20,485 bases of DNA from an uncultured Salinimicrobium sp. (lineage in GTDB: Bacteria; Bacteroidota; Bacteroidia; Flavobacteriales; Flavobacteriaceae): the NCBI GenBank assembly GCA_946887025.1, contig CAMPJY010000029.1, positions 1 through 20,485 on the forward strand. The letters run 5' to 3'. How positions within the stretch are numbered: the first letter of the stretch is position 1; each line of letters opens with the position of its first letter. The position numbers and the translations under genes are program-made. The notes below the pieces were generated by a model that saw only the letters and a list, made by a program, of their open reading frames with translations, had not been told where the DNA came from and ran no database searches. Shown here piece by piece: positions 1 through 9,300 of this stretch.

Positions 1-2259
1 GTGTACCACGCCAAGCCCCAGCCTGGAAAGATCCAGGTAGTGCCTACCAAAAAATATTCCACCCAGCGGGACCTGTCCCTGGCCTATTCCCCCGGGGTTG
101 CAGAACCCTGCCTTGAAATAGCCAAGGACAAGGAGAACGCCTATAAATACACCACCAAAGGAAACCTGGTCGCTGTGATCTCGAACGGAACCGCAGTGCT
201 CGGCCTGGGCGACATAGGCCCGGAGGCCTCAAAACCGGTGATGGAAGGGAAAGGACTTTTATTCAAGATCTTTTCCGATATCGATGTATTTGATATTGAG
301 GTGGACACCAAAGACATTGACAAATTTGTGGAAACCGTCAAGAACATTGCCCCCACCTTCGGAGGGATCAATCTTGAGGATATAGCCGCTCCCGAAGCTT
401 TCGAGATCGAAAGAAGACTCAAGGAAGAGCTTGACATCCCCGTAATGCACGACGACCAGCATGGGACTGCCATCATTTCCTCGGCCGCCCTGCTCAACGC
501 CCTGGACCTGGCGGGGAAGAAGATCAAGAAGGTGAAAGTGGTGGTTTCTGGCGCGGGCTCTGCTGCCATAGCCTGTGCCAATCTTTATGTGGCGCTGGGA
601 GTGCAGATTAAGAATATTGTGATGTTCGATTCCAAGGGAGTGCTACACACCGACAGAAAGGATCTGCTGGACCTGCAAATGAATTTTGCTGTCAAGAAGA
701 AGTACGCCAGTCTGGCCGAAGCCATGGAAGGGGCCGATGTGTTCCTCGGACTTTCAGTTGGAAACATAGTTACCCCTGAAATGCTGAAGAGGATGGCCAA
801 AAACCCCATCGTTTTTGCCATGGCCAATCCCAATCCTGAAATCGATTACGATCTGGCCTGTGCCACCCGAAAGGACATCATCATGGCTACAGGACGAAGC
901 GATCATCCCAACCAGGTGAACAACGTACTTGGATTCCCTTATATTTTCCGTGGTGCTCTCGACGTCAGGGCCACCAAGATCAATGAGGAGATGAAAATGG
1001 CTGCGGTAAAGGCCCTGGCTACCCTTGCCAAGGAACCCGTACCGGAGCAGGTGAATATCGCCTATGGCGAGACCAAACTGAATTTCGGAAGGGATTATAT
1101 CATCCCCAAACCTTTTGATCCGCGCCTTATCGCCATGGTGCCCCCGGCCGTCGCCAAGGCAGCCATAGAAAGCGGGGTTGCCAAGCATCCCATCACCGAC
1201 TGGCAGAAGTATGAGGATGACTTGTACGAGCGAATGGGCAATGATAACAAGATCACCCGTCTGCTTATGAACAGAGCCAAGATGGCTCCGAAAAGGATCG
1301 TCTTCGCCGAGGCCGATCATCTGGATGTGCTGAAAGCCGCTCAGATAGTCCACGATGAAGGGGTTGGAATGCCAATTCTACTGGGAAGAAAAGATGTGAT
1401 CGAAGAGCTGATGGCTGAGATCGATTTCCACGCCGCAGATATTCCTATTATCGACTCCAAGTCTGACGAGGAGAAGGAGCGCAGGAACCGCTACGCCGAA
1501 GTATACTGGAAAACCAGAAAACGCAAGGGAGTCACGCGTTACGATGCGGAACTGCTGATGAAGGAACGCAACTATTTTGCTGCCATGATGGTGAATGAGG
1601 GCGATGCGGACTGTCTGCTTTCCGGATACTCCAGGTCTTATCCTACGGTGCTGAAGCCTATGCTCGAGCTGATAGGGAAGGCAAAAGGCGTATTCAAGGT
1701 GGCTGCCACCAACCTGATGAACACCTCCCGCGGGCCGATGTTCATCAGTGACACCTCCGTAAACATAGATCCAACCGCAAAAGAACTCGCCAAGATCGCC
1801 CAGATGACCGCCAGGACCGTCCGACTTTTTGGAATGGAGCCGGTCATGGCGATGATCTCTTATGGAAACTTCGGCTCCTCCAAACACGAGAAGGCCGTCA
1901 AGGTGAAAGAGGCTGTGGCTTATCTGCATCGTTTTTATCCCGATCTGATCGTGGATGGGGAAATGCAGACGGATTTCGCCCTGAACAAGGAGTTGCTGCA
2001 GAAGAAGTTCCCTTTCTCCAAGATAGCCGGGAAAAAGGTGAATACCCTGGTATTCCCGACCCTGGAATCCGGGAACAGCACCTATAAATTATTAAAGGAA
2101 CTCAATAAAGCCGAGTCTGTCGGCCCTATCCTGATGGGGATGAACAAACCTGTGCATATACTTCAATTAGGCGCCAGCGTTGAGGAAATGGTGAACATGG
2201 CTGCTGTGGCGGTAGTCGATGCCCAGGAAAAGGAACGCAAGGCGAAAAGGGAAGCTTAA
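1..2259 (+). CDS. maeB: NADP-dependent malic enzyme with C-terminal phosphotransacetylase-like domain (5' partial)
   Basis: Oxidatively decarboxylates malate to pyruvate with NADP+ in the cytoplasm, supplying NADPH and pyruvate. Visible in order: malic N-terminal domain with [13 protein letters not shown] (catalytic Tyr about residue 29), the EGKG lysine near residue 84 and metal-ligand motifs [11 protein letters not shown] (about 125) and MHDDQHGTA (about 149); a Rossmann domain with SGAGSAA near 183; and from about residue 425 to the end a phosphate acetyltransferase-like domain ([17 protein letters not shown] onward), as in large bacterial MaeB enzymes where it is usually regulatory. Reading is open from base 1. 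Family members normally have about ten more residues before YHAKP, so the GTG at base 1 is probably an internal valine and the true start lies outside the window. A strong terminator follows the stop, so it is not co-transcribed with ruvA. Very secure identification. Confidence 0.96.
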   Translation: MYHAKPQPGKIQVVPTKKYSTQRDLSLAYSPGVAEPCLEIAKDKENAYKYTTKGNLVAVISNGTAVLGLGDIGPEASKPVMEGKGLLFKIFSDIDVFDIEVDTKDIDKFVETVKNIAPTFGGINLEDIAAPEAFEIERRLKEELDIPVMHDDQHGTAIISSAALLNALDLAGKKIKKVKVVVSGAGSAAIACANLYVALGVQIKNIVMFDSKGVLHTDRKDLLDLQMNFAVKKKYASLAEAMEGADVFLGLSVGNIVTPEMLKRMAKNPIVFAMANPNPEIDYDLACATRKDIIMATGRSDHPNQVNNVLGFPYIFRGALDVRATKINEEMKMAAVKALATLAKEPVPEQVNIAYGETKLNFGRDYIIPKPFDPRLIAMVPPAVAKAAIESGVAKHPITDWQKYEDDLYERMGNDNKITRLLMNRAKMAPKRIVFAEADHLDVLKAAQIVHDEGVGMPILLGRKDVIEELMAEIDFHAADIPIIDSKSDEEKERRNRYAEVYWKTRKRKGVTRYDAELLMKERNYFAAMMVNEGDADCLLSGYSRSYPTVLKPMLELIGKAKGVFKVAATNLMNTSRGPMFISDTSVNIDPTAKELAKIAQMTARTVRLFGMEPVMAMISYGNFGSSKHEKAVKVKEAVAYLHRFYPDLIVDGEMQTDFALNKELLQKKFPFSKIAGKKVNTLVFPTLESGNSTYKLLKELNKAESVGPILMGMNKPVHILQLGASVEEMVNMAAVAVVDAQEKERKAKREA

Positions 2260-2280
2260 AATTTGCTTGTCATATTTTTG

Positions 2281-2316
2281 AAACCGCCTGAAAGGATTTT
2301 CAGGCGGTTTTTTTAT
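2281..2316 (+). terminator. Rho-independent terminator of maeB
   Basis: A perfect 13-bp stem (AAACCGCCTGAAA at 2281-2293 pairing with 2298-2310), GGAT loop and a T-rich tail start 22 nt after the maeB stop. The run of A on the left arm means it could also work on the opposite strand. Confidence 0.92.
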
Positions 2317-2375
2317 TACGTAAGCGCTGAATAGGGAAGGTTTTGCTGCTTATCCAGTACCTGACCTGAGCCCAA

Positions 2376-2446
2376 TCAAATAAGGGTCAAATAAGGGTTA
2401 AATAAGGGTTAAATAAGGGTTATATTAGGGGTGAACCCTTATTTGA
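2376..2446. repeat. Five 11-bp tandem repeats plus one inverted copy
   Basis: Units at 2376-2386 and 2387-2397 (TCAAATAAGGG), 2398-2408 and 2409-2419 (TTAAATAAGGG) and a diverged unit at 2420-2430 (TTATATTAGGG). After 5 nt an exact reverse complement of the first unit follows (CCCTTATTTGA, 2436-2446). The unit length is about one turn of B-DNA, so all copies face the same side of the helix. No protein is known to me that binds this motif. It lies in the gene-free stretch 2260-2789. Confidence 0.85.
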
Positions 2447-2570
2447 CTATAAAGAGGCCCTTTTTTGACTCTTATGGAACCTTCATTTGAATCGGGCCAG
2501 GTACAAAGAAAAATCTTTCCTGATTGAATCTTGTCTGCTTTATTCATCAAATGAGGCTGGAGAGTGAAGA

Positions 2571-2586
2571 ACGCGATAAATCGCGT
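2571..2586. repeat. Short palindromic repeat (ACGCGAT hairpin), copy 1
   Basis: ACGCGAT-AA-ATCGCGT forms a 7-bp stem with a 2-nt loop, followed by ACCTAC. It is framed by a 9-bp inverted repeat, GAGAGTGAA at 2560-2568 and TTCACTCTC at 2627-2635. Further copies are at 2651-2666 and, in reverse with one wobble pair, 20066-20081. It resembles REP-type repeats scattered between genes in many Bacteroidota. Confidence 0.75.
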
Positions 2587-2650
2587 ACCTACTTGAGAGT
2601 AATATGAAATCGTGTCCCACGGATGTTTCACTCTCTTCATTAGTGCGTAC

Positions 2651-2672
2651 ACGCGATAAATCGCGTCTCTAC
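2651..2672. repeat. Short palindromic repeat (ACGCGAT hairpin), copy 2
   Basis: Identical 16-bp palindrome to the copy 80 bp upstream (hairpin at 2651-2666), here followed by CTCTAC. The two copies are in the same orientation in the non-coding stretch before ruvA. Confidence 0.75.
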
Positions 2673-2736
2673 CAGGCAACACTGCCCTCTGGCCTCTCTC
2701 CACTTTCCACTCTCCACTATCCCACCAAATTTCCTG

Positions 2737-2767
2737 TTTCCCTGTCTGCATTATTTTATTACATTTG
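2737..2767 (+). promoter_or_regulatory. Probable Bacteroidota-type promoter of ruvA-sprA
   Basis: A perfect TAnnTTTG -7 element (TACATTTG, 2760-2767) lies 19 bp after TTTC (2737-2740), which approximates the TTTG -33 element. Transcription would begin near 2774, giving a leader of about 15 nt before the ruvA ATG at 2790. Only the pattern supports this; no start site is known. Confidence 0.6.
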
Positions 2768-2789
2768 ATTATATTAACTTTTCCTACTA

Positions 2790-3371
2790 ATGATCCATCA
2801 TATCAAAGGGCAGCTGGTCGAAAAGAATCCCACCAACGTGGTGCTGGATTGCAACGGCATGGGCTACTTTCTTCATATTTCGCTTCACACTTTTTCCCTG
2901 CTTCCCGATTCCGAGGCGGTACGGCTTTACACGCATTTACAGGTGAAGGAGGACTCGCATACGCTTTACGGCTTCTGGGAGAAGAGCGAAAGGGAGATCT
3001 TCAGGCTGCTGATCTCGGTTTCAGGAGTTGGGGCGAGCACGGCCCGCAGCATGTTGTCCTCCCTGGATCCGCGGCAGATCATGGAAGCCATTGCCTCGGG
3101 CGATGTGGCTACCATTCAGGGAATAAAGGGAATAGGAGCCAAAACTGCCCAGCGGGTGATCCTGGATCTGAAAGACAAGATCCTGAAGGTATTCGGCCTT
3201 GATGAAGTTTCTGCGCCACAGCGCAATACAAGCCGGGAAGAAGCGTTATCTGCATTAGAGACTCTTGGTTATACCCGAAAACAATCTGAGAAGGTTATAG
3301 AGAAGCTGGTGAAGGCAGATCCGGATGCTACGGTAGAATCATTGATCAAACTGGCACTTAAAAATTTATAA
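2790..3371 (+). CDS. ruvA: Holliday junction branch migration protein RuvA
   Basis: DNA-binding subunit of the RuvAB helicase. A RuvA tetramer holds the four-way junction while RuvB motors drive branch migration during recombination and repair. The 193 residues match the usual length. Domain I, an OB fold, spans about 1-62 (MIHHIKGQLVEKNPTNVVLD at the start). Domain II carries two helix-hairpin-helix motifs, SVSGVGAST near 76 and QGIKGIGAKTAQRV near 110. Domain III is a small helical domain at about 145-193 (REEALSALETLGYTRKQSEK), which contacts RuvB. The ATG is chosen because the conserved N terminus starts there and a promoter sits just upstream. sprA follows after 5 nt, so the two are probably co-transcribed. 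ruvB is not in the window, as in other Bacteroidota where ruvA and ruvB are separate. Confidence 0.97.
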   Translation: MIHHIKGQLVEKNPTNVVLDCNGMGYFLHISLHTFSLLPDSEAVRLYTHLQVKEDSHTLYGFWEKSEREIFRLLISVSGVGASTARSMLSSLDPRQIMEAIASGDVATIQGIKGIGAKTAQRVILDLKDKILKVFGLDEVSAPQRNTSREEALSALETLGYTRKQSEKVIEKLVKADPDATVESLIKLALKNL

Positions 3372-3376
3372 TTCAA

Positions 3377-6300
3377 TTGGGGCAAAACTATAATTTCCGG
3401 TTTACAGTTTTCGTGGCCTGTCTTTTCCTTTGGGCCCCTGCTGTCTTTTCCACACTGACAGCCCAGGAGACGGAAAAGGAGCAGGATACTACCAAAACCG
3501 GCTATTCCCTTGGAGAGATCCGACTTCCCGATCCCAACAGCATTGTCAATTCCTATGAATACGACCCGGTACTGGACCGCTATATCTACACCAGGACCGT
3601 CGGCAGCTTCAATATTACCCAGCCCATGATCCTCACCCCCGAGGAGTATGAACGGCTGGTGATGGAGGAGGAGATGCAGAATTATTTTCAGCAGAAGATG
3701 GATGCGCTTGCGGGAAGAAAAGAGGGTGCAGAAGACGCGAGGAGCAGTCTGTTGCCCAGCTTTTATGTGGATTCCAACTTCTTCGAAAGCATATTTGGTG
3801 GGGGCGAAATAGAACTCATCCCTCAGGGATCCGTAGCCCTCGATCTGGGAGTGCTTTATTCCAAACGTGACAATCCAGCTTTTTCCCCAAGAAACCGCAG
3901 CACTTTCACCTTTGATTTCGATCAGCGTATCCAGCTCAGCTTGCTGGGTAATGTGGGGGAGCGGCTGAAGGTGACGGCCAATTACGATACCGAATCCACC
4001 TTTGACTTCCAGAACCAGCTGAAACTGGAATATACGCCTACGGAGGATGACATCATTCAGAAAATCGAGGTAGGTAATATCAACATGCCTCTTAACAGCT
4101 CCCTTATCCAGGGGGCTCAGAGTCTTTTCGGGATAAAAACCGAGCTGCAGTTCGGGAAGACCCGTATCACAGGAGTTTTTTCTGAACAGAAATCTGAACG
4201 AAGAACGGTAAACGTCGAAGGCGGAGCCACCGTGCAGGAGTTCGACCGCTTTGCCCTTGAATACGATGAGGACCGCCACTTCTTCCTGGCGCATTATTTC
4301 CGGGACCATTACGACGAGGCGCTTGAGAACTATCCCTTTATCAACAGCAATATCCAGATCACAAGGGTACAGGTGTGGGTGACCAACCGTTCCAATAACG
4401 TGCAGAATCTCACGGATGCCCGGAATATCGTGGCTATACAGGATTTGGGGGAAGCCCCTGAGGAAGGAAATATCGGACTGGAGAATATTCCGGGTGGATT
4501 TTTTAACAGCCCTTCAGGAGCTTATCCTGATAACACCAACAACGACCTGAACCCATTTGGCATCACAGGGGCAGGGGAATCGGTGCTTACGCCTGCCATT
4601 CGTGACATAGCCACCGTGAGAAGCGGTTTTGGAGGCCTTCCTGTAGAGGAGGGTACGGATTATGTGAAACTGGAAAATGCACGGCAGCTGGAACCTTCGG
4701 AATACCGGCTGCATTCCAGCCTGGGATATATTTCCCTCAATCAGCGGCTGGCCAATGATGAGATCCTCGGGGTGGCATTTCAGTATACCGTCAACGGGGA
4801 AGTTTTTCAGGTAGGGGAATTCGCAAACGATGGAATTGAGGCCTCAGGAGCTGTCAATCCCAACGGAGGGGCCATTTCCCAGAACCTGGTGGTGAAGATG
4901 CTGAAGAGTTCCGTGATCAATGTGGAGGAGCCTGTCTGGGACCTTATGATGAAAAACATTTACAATCTGGGGGCTTTTGATCTGGAGCGGGAGGATTTCA
5001 GGATGAACATCGTCTATACCGATCCCCAGCCTTTGAATTATCTTTCTCCGGTGGAGGGGCAGCCTTTACCTGAAGATGTGGAGGAGACCACCCTGCTCCG
5101 CGTTTTCAATCTTGATAACCTTAACCTGAACGGCGACCCAATTGTCGGTGGGGACGGCTTTTTTGATTTCGTGCCCGGACTCACCATCGATACTGAGACG
5201 GGAAGTATTATTTTCACCTCGGTGGAACCTTTCGGGGAATATCTGTTCCATCAGCTGGACAACACGCCTAACGATAATTCTGAGATTTATGAGATCCCGT
5301 CCACCTGGAATGCCAATCAGCAGGAATATGTGTTCAGGACCCTCTATACAACTACAAAGACCCAGGCAGAGCAGCTGGAAGCCGACAAGAACAAATTTCA
5401 GCTGCGAGGGAAATACAAATCCTCCAATGTCGAGGGAATTCCCATTGGTGCATTTAACGTCCCGCAGGGTTCCGTAACAGTAACCGCGGGAGGCAGGGTT
5501 TTACAGGAAGGCGTGGATTATGTGGTGAACTATCAGTTCGGCCGGGTACAGATCCTGGATGAATCCCTGCTGGCTTCCAATATTCCCATTCAGGTTTCCA
5601 CAGAAAACAACGCCCTCTTTGGGCAGCAGACCAAACGCTTTACGGGGATCAATGTGGAACATCAGTTCAATGAAAACTTCCTGGTGGGAGCAACTTACCT
5701 GAATCTGAACGAACGCCCGCTGACCCAGAAGTCCAATTACAGCTACGAACCTATCAACAACTCCATTTACGGCTTCAACCTTAATTATTCCACCGAGGTA
5801 CCTTTCCTCACCCGGATGGTCAACAAACTGCCCAATATTGATACTGATGTAATTTCCAATTTTTCGGTGAGGGGTGAGATGGCCTATCTGCATCCGGGTT
5901 CGCCTAAAGGAGATAACTTCAATGGGAAGACCACTACTTATGTCGATGACTTTGAAGCCGCACAGACCTCTATTTCCATAGACAATCCCTTGGGTTGGGA
6001 TCTTTCGAGTGTGCCTGTAGGTTTTGGAGGCGAGCTGTCGAATGATAATCTCGCAGTAAATTATCGCAGGGCGCAGCTGTCCTGGTACAGCATAGATCCG
6101 GTTTTTTATAGCAGCCAGCGACCATCGGGCATTACGGACGCCGATCTTGCGAGCTATGCCACCAGAAGGGTTTTCCTCGACGAGATTTTCCCGAATGTGG
6201 ATGTGGTCCAGGGCCAGTCTCAGGTAATCTACACCATGGACCTTGCATACCAGCCTGCTATGAGGGGCCCTTATAACTACAATCCCGCAGCCGCCGGGAG

Positions 6301-9300
6301 TAACATACTTCCCGAGCCAGCAGAAAACTTTGCGGGGATCACCAGAGCCCTGAATTCCACCAACTTTGAACAGAGCAATGTGGAATTCATCGAATTCTGG
6401 CTGATGGATCCCTTCATCTATCCAGAGAATAGCGGGAACAACGGGGGAACCCTGACCTTCAACCTGGGAAGCATTTCAGAAGATGTACTGAAGGATGGAA
6501 GGAAACAATATGAGAACGGGCTTCCCGAGAACGGGGGCGTGGAGAACACCACTTTTACGGCTTATGGAAAGGTGCCGACCAACCAGTCCCTCATCTATGC
6601 CTTCAACACCGAAGGCCAGGCGAGACAGAATCAGGATGTAGGGTACGACGGTCTGGGCGATGGGGACGAGGCGGCCAATTTCCCTGCCTTTGCAAACATG
6701 CCCGATCCTTCGGCGGACAACTACCAGTATTTTCTCCAGGGCTCGGGAGATATACTTCAGCGATACTCGCAGTATAACGGGCTGGAGGGGAATTCCCCGA
6801 CCGCTGTGACTGAAAACAACCGAGGGAATACCACCCTGCCAACGGTGGAGGATGTGAACCGGGATAATACCATGAACACCGTGGATAGCTATTTCGAGTA
6901 CGAGGTGGAGCTTTTCCCCGGAATGAATATTGACAATAACCAGCACATCACCGACGTCAAGGAATTTACCACGACCCTCGAAAACGGGCAGGAGCTGCCC
7001 GTGAGATGGGTGCAGTTTAAGGTGCCGATCTATGAGCCTACCAGCGCCATAGGAGGGATAGCGGATTTCAGGTCGATACGATTTATGCGTCTATATCTCA
7101 CCGATTTCCAGGACCCGGTAGTCCTTCGATTCGGGGCCATGGACCTGGTACGCGGAGATTATCGCAGATACACCCAAAGCCTGGATCCCGATAAATCCGA
7201 TCCTTCCCTGGAGGAAACCCTGTTTGAGGTGTCCTCAGTAAGCATTGAAGAAAATGAGAATCGCCAGCCCGTCCCTTATGTGCTTCCTCCGGGAGTGGAA
7301 AGGGAGGAGCTGTTGAACAACAATACCCGCATCCGCCAGAATGAACAATCCCTTCTGATCAGGGTTTGCGATCTGGAGACCCAGGACGCCAGGGCTGTCT
7401 ATAAGAACTTTCAGATCGATATGCGGCAGTACAAGAACCTGGAGATGTTCGTACACGCCGAATCCCTTGTAGGGCAGCCTGCGCTGCAGGAGGGCGAACT
7501 GGTGGCTTTCCTGAGGATAGGGACCGACTTTACGGATAACTTCTATCAGGTGGAAATTCCCTTGAAGCCAACCGACTTTGGCTCCTCAGGGGCCTCCGAG
7601 ATCTGGCCTGAAGAGAACAGGCTACAGCTTTCCCTGGAGCTGCTCCAGAAGGTGAAGGCGGCTGTGATAGGGGATCCGAATTACGCTGCCACGGAATTGA
7701 ATTTCTTCGATGAACAGCTGAACCCTGTTTCCGAAGGAGAGGATTATGAACTCGGGGAGTTACGGGTGGGAATAAAAGGGAACCCAAACTTTGGAGGAAT
7801 CCGTATGATCATGCTGGGAGTAAAAAATGGCCTGCCCGATGGGAATTCCCGTGATCTTTGTGGAGAAGTCTGGTTCAATGAACTTCGGCTTTCTGAGCTG
7901 AACAACGAAGGCGGCTGGGCAGCAGTCCTGAATATGGATGCCAACATAGCGGATTTCGCAAACCTTTCGGCTACAGGAAGAAGGAGTACTGTAGGTTTCG
8001 GTTCCCTGGAACAGGGACCTAATCAGCGCAGCCGTGAGGATGTACAGCAGTACGACCTGCTGACGAATGTAAATATGGGACAGGTACTTCCAAAGAGCTG
8101 GGGCCTGAGGATTCCCGTCAGCTACAGCATTGGGGAGGAACTTATAACGCCCAAGTACGACCCAGAATACCTGGATCTGGAACTGGAGAATGTCCTGGAA
8201 AATGCAGCTACCCCTGAGATCAGGGAAGACCTCAAGGAAAGAGCGGAGAATTATACCAAGAGACAAAGCATTAACGTGATCGGCCTGAGGAAGGAAAGGA
8301 CCGATGAGGATAAACCCATGCCATGGGATGTGGAGAACCTGACGGTATCTTCGAGTTACAATCAGGTGGATCACCGGGATTTTGAAATTGCGAATTCCTT
8401 TGACCAGAATGTGCGGCTTGGCGCTACTTACGATTATAGCTTCGCCCCTCTGAACATCGAACCCCTCAAGAATATGAAGGCCATCGACAGCAGCGCCTAT
8501 TTTGCCCTGCTGCGGGATTTCAACTTTAATCTGCTGCCTTCCAATATTTCGGCCAGCTCCACTATTTTCAGGCAGTACAACGAGCAGACTTTCAGGGAGA
8601 TCAACCTTCCTCCGGGATTCATCAGCGGGATTCCTACGCTGTATCAGCGAAATTTTCTTTTTGACTGGCAGTACGCCATCAATTACAACCTTACCAAATC
8701 CCTAAGGTTCAATTTCACCTCGTCCACCAATCGGATTGTGCGGAATTATCTCGATGAAGAGAGCGTACCGGACCAGACTACGGGGATCTGGGACAATTTC
8801 TTTAATGTGGGGGAGCCCAATCAGCATTACCAGACCCTGCAGGTGAATTACGACCTGCCGTTTGCCAAGCTTCCCGTACTCGAATTCATCACTGCCACCT
8901 ATTCCTATACAGGGAATTTTCAGTGGGAGCGTGGTTCGGAAATGTACAGGGTGCTGGAGGAGATCCCGAACCTGGGGAACAGCGTTCAGAACTCCAATTC
9001 CCATCAGGTCAACGCCACCCTGGAACTGCAGAAACTCTATGATTATGTGGGGCTCACCAAGAAAGAGCCGGGAAGCGATGCGGGTACCAGTATTGAGGAA
9101 AGAAGTAAAGGCGTGCCCACCCTGAACGGGAACCAGGAGGAGAATTCAACAGAGGATGCGGCTGATAACAACAGACTGAGCTCAGGGGAGAAGACCTACA
9201 ATACCTTTGTCGGGCTGCTTTCGGCTGTCAAGAGGATTCAGGTCAATTATCAGGAGAACAATGGAACTTTCCTTCCGGGTTACCTCCCAAGTATCGGATT

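Noticed and set aside
2376..2446. CRISPR array
   Set aside because: Units are 11 bp and directly abutting, with no spacers and no cas genes nearby.
2425..2751. 108-codon minus-strand open reading frame between maeB and ruvA
   Set aside because: It translates the 11-bp repeat and both palindromic repeats, giving phrases such as VGTRFIAF that arise from the repeat itself. It shows no domain and has no promoter of its own.
2765..3202. Plus-strand reading frame overlapping ruvA in another frame
   Set aside because: ruvA is unambiguous in this segment; the alternative frame gives a low-complexity translation without domains.
3269..4309. 346-codon minus-strand reading frame across ruvA and sprA
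   Set aside because: Antisense shadow. It crosses the boundary of two well-identified genes and resembles no family.
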